Shown: piece by piece, positions 15,990 to 24,937 of the stretch
Position numbering within the stretch: the stretch's first letter is position 1
Layout of the letters: each line of letters starts with the position of its first letter
Source of the DNA: Pseudomonadota bacterium
Lineage (GTDB): Bacteria > Myxococcota_A > Polyangia > Polyangiales > Polyangiaceae
Reading direction: 5' to 3'
Assembly (NCBI GenBank): GCA_023423895.1
Contig: JAFAER010000191.1
Coordinates: 1 to 64,000 of the forward strand
Length of the DNA: 64,000 bases
Notes under the pieces: generated by a model
What the model was told of the DNA's origin: nothing
Database searches by the model: none
Seen by the model: the letters and a program-made list of their open reading frames with translations, nothing else
Made by a program: the position numbers and the translations under genes

Positions 15990-17899
15990 TCGTGATCGCC
16001 GATCCACCGGCTCGCGATCCTGGTCTGGTGCCGGACCAGTCGCGTGTAGACACCGCCGGCAGCGATCAGCTCGTCATGCGTCCCGATCTCCGCCACGCGG
16101 CCACGCTCGAGCACGACGATGCGATCCGCATTGCGGATCGTGCTCAAGCGATGCGCGACGACGAAGCAGGTCCGAGACTCCATCACGACATCCAGCGCTT
16201 TCTGGACGACGGCCTCGCTCTCGGCGTCGAGCGCGCTCGTCGCTTCGTCGAGAATGAGGATGCGTGGATCCTTGAGGAGCGCGCGAGCGATCGACAGCCG
16301 CTGCCGCTGCCCGCCCGATAGGTTCACGCCTCGCTCGCCGAGCTGCGTGTCGTAGCCGTCCGGCAAGCGCACGATGAACTCGTGCGCGTGCGCGGCGATC
16401 GCGGCTCGGATGATCTCGTCTTCATCGGCGTCAGGCCGGCCGTAGGCGATGTTGTCGCGGATCGATCCCGTGAACACGAACGCGTCTTGCTGCACGATCC
16501 CGATCCCGGATCGAAGGGCGCGGAGCGAGTAGTCGCGCACGTCGACGCCGTCCACGAGAACGCGTCCCTCCACGACGTCGTACAGCCTCGGGATCAGGGA
16601 GACGAGCGTGGTCTTTCCGCTTCCCGATGGTCCGACGATGGCGATGCGCTCCCCTTGCCTCGCCGCGAACTCGACCCCGTCGAGCACCCACGGCGCTCTT
16701 CCACGCAGGCTCGCATCCACGGCTCGGGCTTCCCCCGGAGCATCGTCGTCGATCCGCGCAGTCGTCTCCGGGCTGCATTCGTCGTAGCAGAAGCGAACGT
16801 TCTCGAAGCGCACCTCGCCGACCGGCGCCGATGTCCGGAGCGGCCGCGCCGGCTCGACGATGCTCGGCATGACCTCGAACACGCGGAAGACGCGGTTCAT
16901 CGCCGAGAGGCTCGTCTGGTAGATGATGTTGAGCTCGGCGAACCGGCGGACGGGGCCGAACATGATGAGCATGTAGCCGAGGAAGCGCGTCATCATGCCG
17001 GCCGTCATCTCGCCCGCGAGCGCCAGCCAGCCGCCGTAGCCGATGACGATGGTCGTCCCGAGGTGCACCAGCACCTCGCCGCCGGCAGCCACGAGATGCC
17101 CCTCGTGGCTCTGCCGCGTCACGAGGCCGTGATGATGGCGCAGGTCGTCGGCGAAGCGCCGCGCCTCCCGCTCCTCCGCCGTGTACGTCTTGATCAGGGC
17201 CTGTCCCGCAAGCTGCTCCGAGACGTTCCCCGAGATCCGACTGAACTGGCCGTGCATGCGCTCACTGGCCCGCCGGACGCGCGGGTTCATGACCGCGAAC
17301 ACGAGCGCATAGAGCGGGAAGAGCGCGACGCACGCGAGCGTGAGCTTCCAGCTCAATGCGGCGATGAGAACGAGCGCGACGACCAGTTGCACGGCATCCA
17401 TCGCAGCGACGAGCACGCCCGTGTAGATCAGCGCCGTTGCCTCGTGGACGTCGTGCAGGATGCGCGAGAGGACCGAGCCGGTCCGCTCCTTCGTGAAGAA
17501 GCGGAGGCTCAGGCTCTGGATGTGATCGAACAGGCCGCGTCGGAGATCGGTCACGACGCGATGCCCGAGATGAACGTTGAAGTGCCCCCGTCCGTAGACG
17601 ACCAGGGCGTGGAGCACCGCCGTCACGGCGGCGAGCTCCGTCATCACGAGCAAGGTCGCGTGGCGCTCCTCGATCGGCTCCGCGGTTGACCCGATGAGGT
17701 CGACGACGGTCCCGATGATCCACGGATAGACGTACGAGAGACCGAACCCCAGGACACCGAAGACGAGCGTCGCCGCGACATAGCGGCGATGCGGGCCGAC
17801 GTAGCGAAAGAGCTGGTACAGGAGCGCCAACGCTCCCGACGACGCGCGAGGTGACGAGCGAGGTGGAGAGCACGGCCGCTCCAGGGCATGCGCCGACAT
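15953..17899 (-). CDS. ABC exporter, fused permease and ATPase (MsbA/LmrA-like)
   Basis: The 648-residue half-transporter probably works as a homodimer exporting a lipid, glycolipid or small molecule. Six membrane helices occupy about residues 30-340. The nucleotide-binding domain has Walker A GPSGSGKTTL, the signature LSGGQRQRLSIARALL, Walker B ILILDEATSALD and the switch His in VVAHRLSTI. An extra 30-residue acidic insert (about 370-395) separates the two halves. One base separates it from the upstream glycoside-hydrolase-like gene, so they are co-transcribed. The substrate cannot be inferred with confidence; the setting suggests a glycan or glycoconjugate. Confidence 0.93.
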   Translation of the reverse strand: MSAHALERPCSPPRSSPRASSGALALLYQLFRYVGPHRRYVAATLVFGVLGFGLSYVYPWIIGTVVDLIGSTAEPIEERHATLLVMTELAAVTAVLHALVVYGRGHFNVHLGHRVVTDLRRGLFDHIQSLSLRFFTKERTGSVLSRILHDVHEATALIYTGVLVAAMDAVQLVVALVLIAALSWKLTLACVALFPLYALVFAVMNPRVRRASERMHGQFSRISGNVSEQLAGQALIKTYTAEEREARRFADDLRHHHGLVTRQSHEGHLVAAGGEVLVHLGTTIVIGYGGWLALAGEMTAGMMTRFLGYMLIMFGPVRRFAELNIIYQTSLSAMNRVFRVFEVMPSIVEPARPLRTSAPVGEVRFENVRFCYDECSPETTARIDDDAPGEARAVDASLRGRAPWVLDGVEFAARQGERIAIVGPSGSGKTTLVSLIPRLYDVVEGRVLVDGVDVRDYSLRALRSGIGIVQQDAFVFTGSIRDNIAYGRPDADEDEIIRAAIAAHAHEFIVRLPDGYDTQLGERGVNLSGGQRQRLSIARALLKDPRILILDEATSALDAESEAVVQKALDVVMESRTCFVVAHRLSTIRNADRIVVLERGRVAEIGTHDELIAAGGVYTRLVRHQTRIASRWIGDHDQEAALLTGSES

Positions 17900-17900
17900 C

Positions 17901-19151
17901 TCATCCCCCGTTCGCGTTCACGCCCGCTCGAGCGGCGACGCGCCGCCGGAGCATGCCATCGCGGGCCGCCTCGAGCCGCGGCGTCTGCCGCAGGATCTCG
18001 CCGAGCAGAGCGTCGTCGGGCTCGCGCTCTCCGGCGTCGTCGGCGTAGTCCCAGAGCCCGTTGTGGCAGTGCCGTTCGTCCGCCCATCCTGGATGGTTCA
18101 CGATCGGATACAGCGTGATGCCATGGAGCTCGCAGCCCTGCTGGAGGGCAGCGACACACTGTCCGCTCACGTAGCGGAGCCACGGGGCGCGACCGGCACC
18201 TTCGCTTCCCGTCTCGGAGACGATCATCGGACGCTGGTACCTCTCCCACACGTCGAGCAACATCTTCGAGAACGGTCGGTATCTGACGTCTCCTCGCTCG
18301 ATCGTGGCGCCCTCCGGCGTGAACTGGTTGTTCGAGTAGAAGTTGACCCCGACCACGTCGAGGTAGCGCGGATGGCCTCCGAGTGATGGCCAGACGCGTC
18401 CGACGAGCATCTCCCACGCTTGGTACTGCAGGAGGTTGTCGGACTCGACGCGCGCCCACGTCTTCCAGTGGTCGGGCGACGGAACGATGTTGATGACCGG
18501 CTCGGGCTGGAGGAATCGCACGCCCGGAATGACGAGACGGATGGACTCGATCGCTTCGATGGTCGCTCGCACGAGCTGCGCCTTGAGCTCGACGCCTCGC
18601 GCTGCCTCGAACGGGTTCATGCAGCGGACGTCGCCGCCAGCCCATGCGAGGAAGGACATTTCGTTGATCGGCGTCACCCATGCCGGTCGATCGGTCTCGA
18701 GCGAGAGCCAGCGCGCGAACGCAGCCGCATAACGTCCGAACCGCAGCGGGAAGGACGCATCGAACGGATCGACGTCATCCGGCCATCCGAAGTGCATCAG
18801 ATCCCAGATCACGTCGACGCAGTGTCGCCGGGCAGCGCGCACCATCGGCGTGAACCGAGAGAAGTCGAACCGACCGCCACGCTCGACGAGCGCCCACGGC
18901 ACACCGTCGCGACACGCTGTCATGCCGGCGTTCCGCAGTCGGGTGTAGTCCTCCGCGACGAGCTCGTCGTGACGCGTGCTCGCGAGCATGTCGAGGCGCC
19001 GCCCGTCTGCGCGCTTTTGACACGAGCATTCGAAGCCCCCGAGGAAGACGCTCTCGAAGAGCGGCGGAGCCGTGATCGCCGGCTCGAGCCTCATTTCGAC
19101 GGAGACCACGTCGCTCGAGCGCGTCGATGAGTCCGGAACTGCTTCGGTCAT
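17901..19151 (-). CDS. Clan GH-A (GH1-like) glycoside hydrolase family protein
   Basis: The protein of about 416 residues has a TIM-barrel hydrolase signature: an acid/base Glu in the strand-4 motif TPINEMSF and a candidate nucleophile Glu in IVSETGSEG, consistent with retaining clan GH-A enzymes. It has no signal peptide, so it may act inside the cell. I chose ATG 19151 with AGGTGA nine bases upstream; in-frame TTG 19169 and GTG 19163 are alternatives. It is the first gene of a two-gene unit with the ABC exporter and is divergent from the GH43 gene. It resembles the N-terminal half of the fusion at 31279. The substrate is unknown, and a non-hydrolytic role is possible. Confidence 0.75.
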   Translation of the reverse strand: MTEAVPDSSTRSSDVVSVEMRLEPAITAPPLFESVFLGGFECSCQKRADGRRLDMLASTRHDELVAEDYTRLRNAGMTACRDGVPWALVERGGRFDFSRFTPMVRAARRHCVDVIWDLMHFGWPDDVDPFDASFPLRFGRYAAAFARWLSLETDRPAWVTPINEMSFLAWAGGDVRCMNPFEAARGVELKAQLVRATIEAIESIRLVIPGVRFLQPEPVINIVPSPDHWKTWARVESDNLLQYQAWEMLVGRVWPSLGGHPRYLDVVGVNFYSNNQFTPEGATIERGDVRYRPFSKMLLDVWERYQRPMIVSETGSEGAGRAPWLRYVSGQCVAALQQGCELHGITLYPIVNHPGWADERHCHNGLWDYADDAGEREPDDALLGEILRQTPRLEAARDGMLRRRVAARAGVNANGG

Positions 19152-19301
19152 CGCGCCGGTCACCTGCAAGGCGCGGACGCAACGCGTCGTCCACGGCTCT
19201 GCTCACTTTGCCGAGACGGCGGCGACAGCTGTGTTCGATCCCGCTTCTTTCGACCTAGAGCGTGACAAGCTGAGACAACACCGCTACCGGTCGACGCGAA
19301 G

Positions 19302-20300
19302 ATGCTCCTTCACGTCCGGAACGGTGCTCGACTGTTCGTGGTGCTCGCGCTCGGGGCGCTCGCGACGTTGCCCACGTCGGCCGCGCAGGCAGACTCCCCC
19401 GAGAAGTCGCCCTTCGACTCCGACTTCCCGGATCCCTTCGTCCTCCGCGACGGCGACAGCTACTACGCGTTCGCCACGGGCGCGGGAGGCCGGAACGTGC
19501 AGGTCGCACGATCGCGCGATCTGACCGCGTGGTCGATGTTGCCCGACGCGCTGCCGACGTTGCCGTCGTGGGCCGCGCGTGAAGGCGGCCTGACGTGGGC
19601 GCCGTCGGTCCTCCGGCGAGAGCGCCACTACGTGCTCTATTACACCGCCGCGGACACCGGCTCCGGCTTCCAGTGCATCTCGCGCGCAGTCGCGCAGCGA
19701 GCGGAAGGGCCCTACGTCGACGACTCGCCTCGACCGTTCGTGTGTCAGACGGGCGAGACGACGCCGCTCTGCGGGTCGATCGATCCCAGCCCGTTCGTCG
19801 ACGCGACCGGCCGCGCCTGGCTGCTCTACAAGAGCGACGAGAACAGCCCGTCGTGTCGTGGCACGGCGCGCATCTGGTCGCAGGCGCTCTCCGACGACGG
19901 GCTCAGCGTCGTCGGCAGTGCGTCGATGCTCCTCGCGACGGACCGCCCGTGGGAAGGCCCTCTCGTCGAAGGGCCATCGATGATCCAGGACGGCAACGCG
20001 ACGCTGCTGTTCTACTCCGCGAACTGGTACGAGAGCGCGGACTACGCCGTCGGATACGCCCGCTGCGACGGCCCTGCCGGTCCCTGCAAGAAGATGACGG
20101 TGGACGCTCCCCTCATGAAGAGCGGACAGACCGGGCTCGGCCCAGGTGGACAGGAGCTCTTCACCGACCTGTTCGGGCGAGCGTGGATGGCGTACCACGC
20201 CTGGATCCCACCGAAGACGACATACGCCGACGGCGGCCGGCGTGCCCTGCGGCTCGCCCGGGTCGGCTTCTCGCAAGGCACGCCGCTGATCATCCCTTGA
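19302..20300 (+). CDS. Secreted glycoside hydrolase family 43 protein
   Basis: A signal peptide (about residues 1-30, ending SAAQA) is followed by a five-bladed beta-propeller of the GH43 type. The usual three acids are visible: the base Asp in DSDFPDPFVLRDG, the pKa-modulating Asp in SIDPSPFVD and the general acid Glu in VEGPSM. GH43 enzymes cleave arabinose-, xylose- or galactose-containing side chains. Here the importer genes converge on it and share an 11-base overlap at the 3' ends, suggesting polymer trimming outside the membrane followed by uptake. Length (332 residues) is normal for a single-domain member. Confidence 0.88.
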   Translation: MLLHVRNGARLFVVLALGALATLPTSAAQADSPEKSPFDSDFPDPFVLRDGDSYYAFATGAGGRNVQVARSRDLTAWSMLPDALPTLPSWAAREGGLTWAPSVLRRERHYVLYYTAADTGSGFQCISRAVAQRAEGPYVDDSPRPFVCQTGETTPLCGSIDPSPFVDATGRAWLLYKSDENSPSCRGTARIWSQALSDDGLSVVGSASMLLATDRPWEGPLVEGPSMIQDGNATLLFYSANWYESADYAVGYARCDGPAGPCKKMTVDAPLMKSGQTGLGPGGQELFTDLFGRAWMAYHAWIPPKTTYADGGRRALRLARVGFSQGTPLIIP

Positions 20301-21117
20301 GCCCCGTCGTGCTGATCCCCTCGACGAACGCGCGCTGAGCGAAGAGGAACAGGACCACGAGGGGCAACATGGCGAGCGTTGCGCCAGCCATGAGGACGCC
20401 AGGCTCGCCGCCGTACGCGTTCTGGGTGCTCGCCACCATCTGCTGGAGCGTCATCTTCTGCGGCGACGCGATGTAGATGAGCGGCCCGAAGTAGTCGTTC
20501 CATGCGCCCTTGAGGCCGAACACGCCGAGCGTCACGAGCGCAGGTTTCGCGAGCGGGAACACGACGGTCAGGAACGTGCGCAGCGGCGACGCGCCGTCGA
20601 GCGCCGCGGCTTCGATGATCTCGTCGGGGATCGTCTTGAAGTACTGCCGCATCATGAACGTCGCGAGCGCCGTGCCCATCGCACCCGGCACGATGAGCGG
20701 CCAGAACGTGTCCACCCAACCAATGCGCGCGAACACGGTGAACTGCGGGATGAGCGTCACGATGCCAGGGAGCATCATCGTCGCCATCAGCAAACCGAAG
20801 AGCGTGTCCTTGTAGGGGAAACGCAGCTTCGCGAACGCGAAGCCCGCGAACGATGCCGTCAAGAGCCCACCGAGCGTTGCCGGCACGGCGATCGTGAGCG
20901 TGTTGAGCGTCCCGCGGAGGAGGTTCGCCTGCGTGAGCGCCTTCTCGTAGCTCGCAAGCGTCGGGCTCCGTGGGATCCACCGGAACGGGACCTCGTAGAT
21001 CTCGCCCGGTGGCTTGAGGCTGGTGCTCACCATGAACAGGAACGGCAGGATCACGACGAGCGCGACGAGCACCAACAGCACGTACCGCGCGACGGCGAAC
21101 GCCTCCCGCGAGGTCAT
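20290..21117 (-). CDS. ABC sugar importer permease (MalG/UgpE type)
   Basis: The second inner-membrane permease of a carbohydrate importer has 275 residues and six predicted helices. The EAA loop (EAAALDGASPLRTFLTVVFPLAKPAL) contacts the ATPase. I chose the ATG at 21117, which overlaps the upstream permease stop (ATGA) and begins with the expected short cytoplasmic tail and first helix (YVLLVLVALVVILPFLFMVS). Upstream in-frame residues are an artefact of overlap with the first permease gene. It is last in the leftward importer operon. Confidence 0.94.
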   Translation of the reverse strand: MTSREAFAVARYVLLVLVALVVILPFLFMVSTSLKPPGEIYEVPFRWIPRSPTLASYEKALTQANLLRGTLNTLTIAVPATLGGLLTASFAGFAFAKLRFPYKDTLFGLLMATMMLPGIVTLIPQFTVFARIGWVDTFWPLIVPGAMGTALATFMMRQYFKTIPDEIIEAAALDGASPLRTFLTVVFPLAKPALVTLGVFGLKGAWNDYFGPLIYIASPQKMTLQQMVASTQNAYGGEPGVLMAGATLAMLPLVVLFLFAQRAFVEGISTTGLKG

Positions 21118-22001
21118 GGCTCCGCCACCCAGCGCCGTGCGAGCCGGAACTGCGCCCACGTCACGAGCAAGACGAGCACACCGAGGAGCCATGCCATCGC
21201 GCACGCGTAGCCCATCCGGAAGTACTGGAACCCCGTCACGTAGACGTAGAGCATGAACGTCGCCGACGCATACGCGGGGCCTCCGCGCGTCATTACCCAG
21301 ACTTGATCGAAGCTCTGGAGGATCGTGATCGTCCCGGTCACCGACACGAAGAAGAGCGTCGGGCTGATCGCCGGGAACGTCACGTGTCGGAAGCGGCGCC
21401 ACGCGCCCGCTCCGTCGAGCTCGGCGGCCTCGAGGAGATGCCGCGGAACGGTCTTCAGCGCGGCGAGCAAGATGACGACGTCGTAGCCGAGGTTCGTCCA
21501 CACTCCCATGACGACGAGCGAGGGCTTGACCAGCCTTCGATCGGAGAGCCATGCGGGAGGGTGGTCGACCCCGAGCGCCGAGAGCCCGGTGTTGATGAGC
21601 CCGTAGTCCGCCCGATAGAGCCACTTCCAGAGCAGTGCCAGCGCAACGATCGAACAGACGGCGGGAACGAAATACACCGTGCGGAAGAACGCGCTGAAAC
21701 GCGTCGCTCGATCGAGCAGCATCGCCACGCCGAGCGCCACGGCGATGCCGAGTGGCAACCCGAGCAGATAGAACGCCGTGTTCACGAGCGTGCGGCCGAC
21801 GAAGAAGTCCTCGGTCAGGAGCCGGCGATAGTTCTCGAGCCCGACGAGCTCCGGCGGGGTCAGAATGTCGTAGCGCGTGAAGCTCAGCACGAACGAGCCG
21901 ATCATCGGACCGAGCCCGAACACCAGGAAGCCGATCAGCGGCGGCGCGGCGAACGCGTAGCCCCACCACTTCTCGTGCGCGAAGCGGGAGAGGTGCCCCA
22001 T
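21114..22001 (-). CDS. ABC sugar importer permease (MalF/UgpA type)
   Basis: This is the first permease, 295 residues with six predicted membrane helices, the first at about 14-33 (YAFAAPPLIGFLVFGLGPMI). The EAA motif is LEAAELDGAGAWRRFRHVTF. Together with the gene at 20290 it forms the transmembrane channel of a carbohydrate uptake ABC transporter. It overlaps the binding-protein stop by one base and the second permease by four bases, so all four importer genes are translationally coupled. Confidence 0.94.
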   Translation of the reverse strand: MGHLSRFAHEKWWGYAFAAPPLIGFLVFGLGPMIGSFVLSFTRYDILTPPELVGLENYRRLLTEDFFVGRTLVNTAFYLLGLPLGIAVALGVAMLLDRATRFSAFFRTVYFVPAVCSIVALALLWKWLYRADYGLINTGLSALGVDHPPAWLSDRRLVKPSLVVMGVWTNLGYDVVILLAALKTVPRHLLEAAELDGAGAWRRFRHVTFPAISPTLFFVSVTGTITILQSFDQVWVMTRGGPAYASATFMLYVYVTGFQYFRMGYACAMAWLLGVLVLLVTWAQFRLARRWVAEP

Positions 22002-23386
22002 CAGCGCTGGCTCCTCTCATCGCTCGCCTCGCGGCTTCCGAGTGTCGGCCCGGTGCTCGTCCCCTCCTCCAGCCCGGCGTCTTCGAAACCCGCCGCGATC
22101 GCCTGATCGATGCGCGGAGCGATCTTCGGAAACAGCGTCGCCGCGCGCTGTTCGCCTCGCCAGACCTCGTCGGCGTACGTCGCGAACACGTCGTACCAGA
22201 ACGCATTCGGCGTCTGCGTGATCGGCGCAGGCCGGCTGCTCTCGGCCGCATCGACGAACACGCGCGCATGGGCCGGCCGTTGCCCTGGCTGGAGGAAGAC
22301 GGCCTCCTGCGCGAGCGCCCTCTGGTTCGGGAGCTGGAAGCCCGTGGTCGTGAGCTTCTCCTGGCCGCGCGGGCCCGCGAGGTACTCGACCACGGCGAAC
22401 GCCTCCTTGGGGTGACGTGTGCGCGCGGAAATGGCGAGCCCGACCGATCCGGAACGCGCGATCGAGCGAGCGCCGGGAGCCGGCACGGGGATGGGTGCGA
22501 CGTCCCAATCGAAGGCGAGCTTGCGGTAGCGCGGCACCATCCAGCGGCCGTCGATGTGCATCGCAGCGAGCCCGGCCTCGAACAGCTCGCTGCCCACGGC
22601 GGTCTCGGCCAGCCGCGCCGGGTTGGGCGCGACCTGATCCTTCAGCGCGAGATCGGCGCACCATTGCATCGCGTCGATCGCTCGCGGAGTCGTCATCACC
22701 CAGGAACGCCGGTCGGGCGCGAGGATCTCGGCGCCGGAAGACCACACGGCGGCCTCGTAGGGGAACGCCGTCAGCCCCCATCGCTTGATGCCGCCGTCGT
22801 CGAAGGTCAACTTGCGCCAGACCTCCGTCGCCTCGTCCCACGTCATCGGCACGGTCGCCGAAGGCGGCGTGACACCGCGCCGTCGGAGCAGGTCGACGTT
22901 GTAGTAGAGGGCCATCGGGCCGAGGTCCTTCGGAAGCGCGTGAAGAGCGCCTTCGTGCATGCGCTCGCCGTTCCAGCGGTAGCGGTCGACGGCCGTGGTC
23001 CAGATGGCGCCGAGGTCGAGCGTGCTGTCCTTCAAGAACGGCTCGAGATCGAGCAGCGCTCCGCTCCGCACGATTTCGGGGAAGGCTCCGTCCGGGACGT
23101 AGAACACGTCCGGCGCCATGCGCGCGACGATCATGAGGCGCAGCTTGTTCAGGTAGTCGTAGCCGACCCCCGGCACCTGGTTGTAGACGACGCGGATCGA
23201 CGGATGCTCGCGCTCGAGCTCCGCGAGCGCCTCGTGAAAGACGACACGCTCCTCCGGCGCGCCCCAGCCGACGAAGGTGATGACCACCTCTCCCGGCGCG
23301 GCTCGCGGCGGCTCGCGGTGTCCGCGGCAGCCACCGAGGCCCACGAGCCCCGCGATGGCTGCGGCAGTAATCGCGGTCGCCCTCAT
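22001..23386 (-). CDS. ABC sugar importer substrate-binding lipoprotein
   Basis: The 461-residue binding protein starts with a lipoprotein signal (hydrophobic segment then GLGGC, lipid-modified Cys near residue 19). The mature protein resembles family 1 extracellular solute-binding proteins, such as those for maltose or glycerol-3-phosphate. Features include VVYNQVPGVGYDYLNKL, a FYVPDGAFPEIV segment and a hinge region KEAFAVVEYLAGPRGQEKL. It delivers its ligand to the two downstream permeases. The sugar is not readable; neighbours suggest a galactose- or arabinose-containing oligosaccharide. It overlaps the ATPase gene by four bases. Confidence 0.92.
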   Translation of the reverse strand: MRATAITAAAIAGLVGLGGCRGHREPPRAAPGEVVITFVGWGAPEERVVFHEALAELEREHPSIRVVYNQVPGVGYDYLNKLRLMIVARMAPDVFYVPDGAFPEIVRSGALLDLEPFLKDSTLDLGAIWTTAVDRYRWNGERMHEGALHALPKDLGPMALYYNVDLLRRRGVTPPSATVPMTWDEATEVWRKLTFDDGGIKRWGLTAFPYEAAVWSSGAEILAPDRRSWVMTTPRAIDAMQWCADLALKDQVAPNPARLAETAVGSELFEAGLAAMHIDGRWMVPRYRKLAFDWDVAPIPVPAPGARSIARSGSVGLAISARTRHPKEAFAVVEYLAGPRGQEKLTTTGFQLPNQRALAQEAVFLQPGQRPAHARVFVDAAESSRPAPITQTPNAFWYDVFATYADEVWRGEQRAATLFPKIAPRIDQAIAAGFEDAGLEEGTSTGPTLGSREASDERSQR

Positions 23387-24474
23387 TCGATCCGTCCTTC
23401 CGTCCTTGCGTCGAAGACGTGCACGAGCCCGACGTCGGCGGCGACGTTCACGACCTCACCGGCGCCGAGCCGCGCGCCCGCCTGCAAGCGGCACACGAGA
23501 CGCCCCGCCGCGGTCGCGAGGTGCACGAGCTCCTCGCTGCCGGTCGACTCGACGAGCTCGACGGTCCCGGAGAACCGTGCAGCGTCTTCTCGCGGTCCCT
23601 CACCATTGCAGAGGCGCAAGTGCTCGGGACGAACCCCCACGCGGACCGGGCCCGCGCGGCGCGGAAAGGACGGTCGAAGCCCGAAGCGGAAGCCCGCCCC
23701 GGACGCCGTCGTGGTCTCGTCCTCGACGGAGAGCTCGGCCGACAGGAGGTTCATCTCCGGCGTCCCGATGAAGGTCGCGACGAAGGCGCTGGCCGGACGC
23801 GCGTACACCTGCTCGGGCGTGTCGAGCTGTAGAAGGTCGCCCGCGTGGAGAACCGCGATCCGATCGCCGAGCGTCATTGCCTCGGTCTGATCGTGCGTGA
23901 CGTAGACGATCGTCGCCGAGAGCTCGCGATGCAGCCGCTTCACCTCGGCACGCATCGACGACCTCAGCTTGGCGTCGAGGTTCGAGAGCGGCTCGTCCAT
24001 CAGGAAGACCTGTGGATGGCGCACGATGGCGCGACCGATCGCCACGCGCTGTCGCTGCCCGCCGGACAGCTCCTTCGGCCGGCGCTCGAGCAGGTCCTCG
24101 ATCTGGAGCGCACGTGCCGCCTCGAGGACCTGCTCGCGGATCTGGGCGCGCGGGCGGCGCCGGACCTCGAGAGCGAAGGCCATGTTCTCGTAGCAGGTCA
24201 TGTGCGGATAGAGCGCGTAGCTCTGGAACACCATCGCCACGTCGCGGTCCTTCGGAGCGACGTCGTTGACCCGCCGCTCACCGATGAAAAGCGAGCCGTC
24301 GGAGATCGACTCGAGCCCTGCAATCATCCGGAGCGCAGTCGACTTCCCACATCCTGACGGACCAACGAGGACGAGCAGCTCGCGGTCGAAGACCTGTAGA
24401 GACAGGTCGCGGATGACCGGCGCGGGCGCGCGTCCGTACCGCTTGCTGACGTGGTCGAACAGCACCCGAGCCAT
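23383..24474 (-). CDS. ABC sugar importer ATPase (UgpC/MsmK type)
   Basis: The 363-residue ATPase powers the importer. It has Walker A GPSGCGKST, the signature LSGGQRQRVAIGRAIV, Walker B VFLMDEPLSNLD and a switch His (VTHDQTEAMTLGDR). The C-terminal 120 residues form the OB-fold regulatory domain (MOB/TOBE) typical of the MalK group. The ATG at 24474 has GGAGG three bases upstream and gives the expected MARVLFDHVSKRYG. Longer in-frame starts add unrelated Arg-rich residues. It is the first gene of the four-gene operon. MalK-type ATPases can serve several importers. Confidence 0.95.
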   Translation of the reverse strand: MARVLFDHVSKRYGRAPAPVIRDLSLQVFDRELLVLVGPSGCGKSTALRMIAGLESISDGSLFIGERRVNDVAPKDRDVAMVFQSYALYPHMTCYENMAFALEVRRRPRAQIREQVLEAARALQIEDLLERRPKELSGGQRQRVAIGRAIVRHPQVFLMDEPLSNLDAKLRSSMRAEVKRLHRELSATIVYVTHDQTEAMTLGDRIAVLHAGDLLQLDTPEQVYARPASAFVATFIGTPEMNLLSAELSVEDETTTASGAGFRFGLRPSFPRRAGPVRVGVRPEHLRLCNGEGPREDAARFSGTVELVESTGSEELVHLATAAGRLVCRLQAGARLGAGEVVNVAADVGLVHVFDARTEGRIE

Positions 24475-24937
24475 GACCTCCGGTCGTGAAAGCGATGCGC
24501 GTTCCCGCGGGGGCGCCGGCCCATGGAGCGCGAGGCCGCGAGCGTCATCCAGACGCGGTCGTCGTCCGTATGCTGCTCCCGTCCCGTGCACTCGACTCTG
24601 GTCTGGTCGTGCGCGCGATGACGGGCCGACGAGCCGCACTGCTTCCGATCGCGACGGGTCGTCCGCGCGCCACGCGCCACGCGCCCCAACTGATGCGCAC
24701 TGCGGAGCGGCCGCAGGGAGGGCTCCACCGACACGTCCGGGGCGTGCGGGCTATCCGTCCGCGCTGTGAACGCGGATTCGCCCGGCAACCCGTCCCACGG
24801 CATCCGTGCCTCTGGCGCGGGCTTGCTCCAGCGCGATCCTCGCCAGACCGAGCCATGGCGGCGACGGTCGCTGCGTCGACCTCGTGCGGGTCCGAGATCG
24901 CGTCGGAGGGCACGTCGGATGCACCCGTCGCAACCCG
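24475..24937. other. Divergent control region between the importer and the galE operon
   Basis: These 463 bases contain no convincing gene. The open frames are Arg/Pro-rich and lack family features. Two operons of the same pathway start on either side, so promoters and operators for both are expected here. A GCGCGCCACGCGCCACGCGCC run near 24668 is the only visible repeat. No canonical promoter boxes were identified. Confidence 0.45.

Noticed and set aside
19284..20276. 330-codon frame opposite the GH43 gene
   Set aside because: Arg-rich, with no recognisable domain. The GH43 frame has a signal peptide and all three catalytic acids, so it is the real gene.
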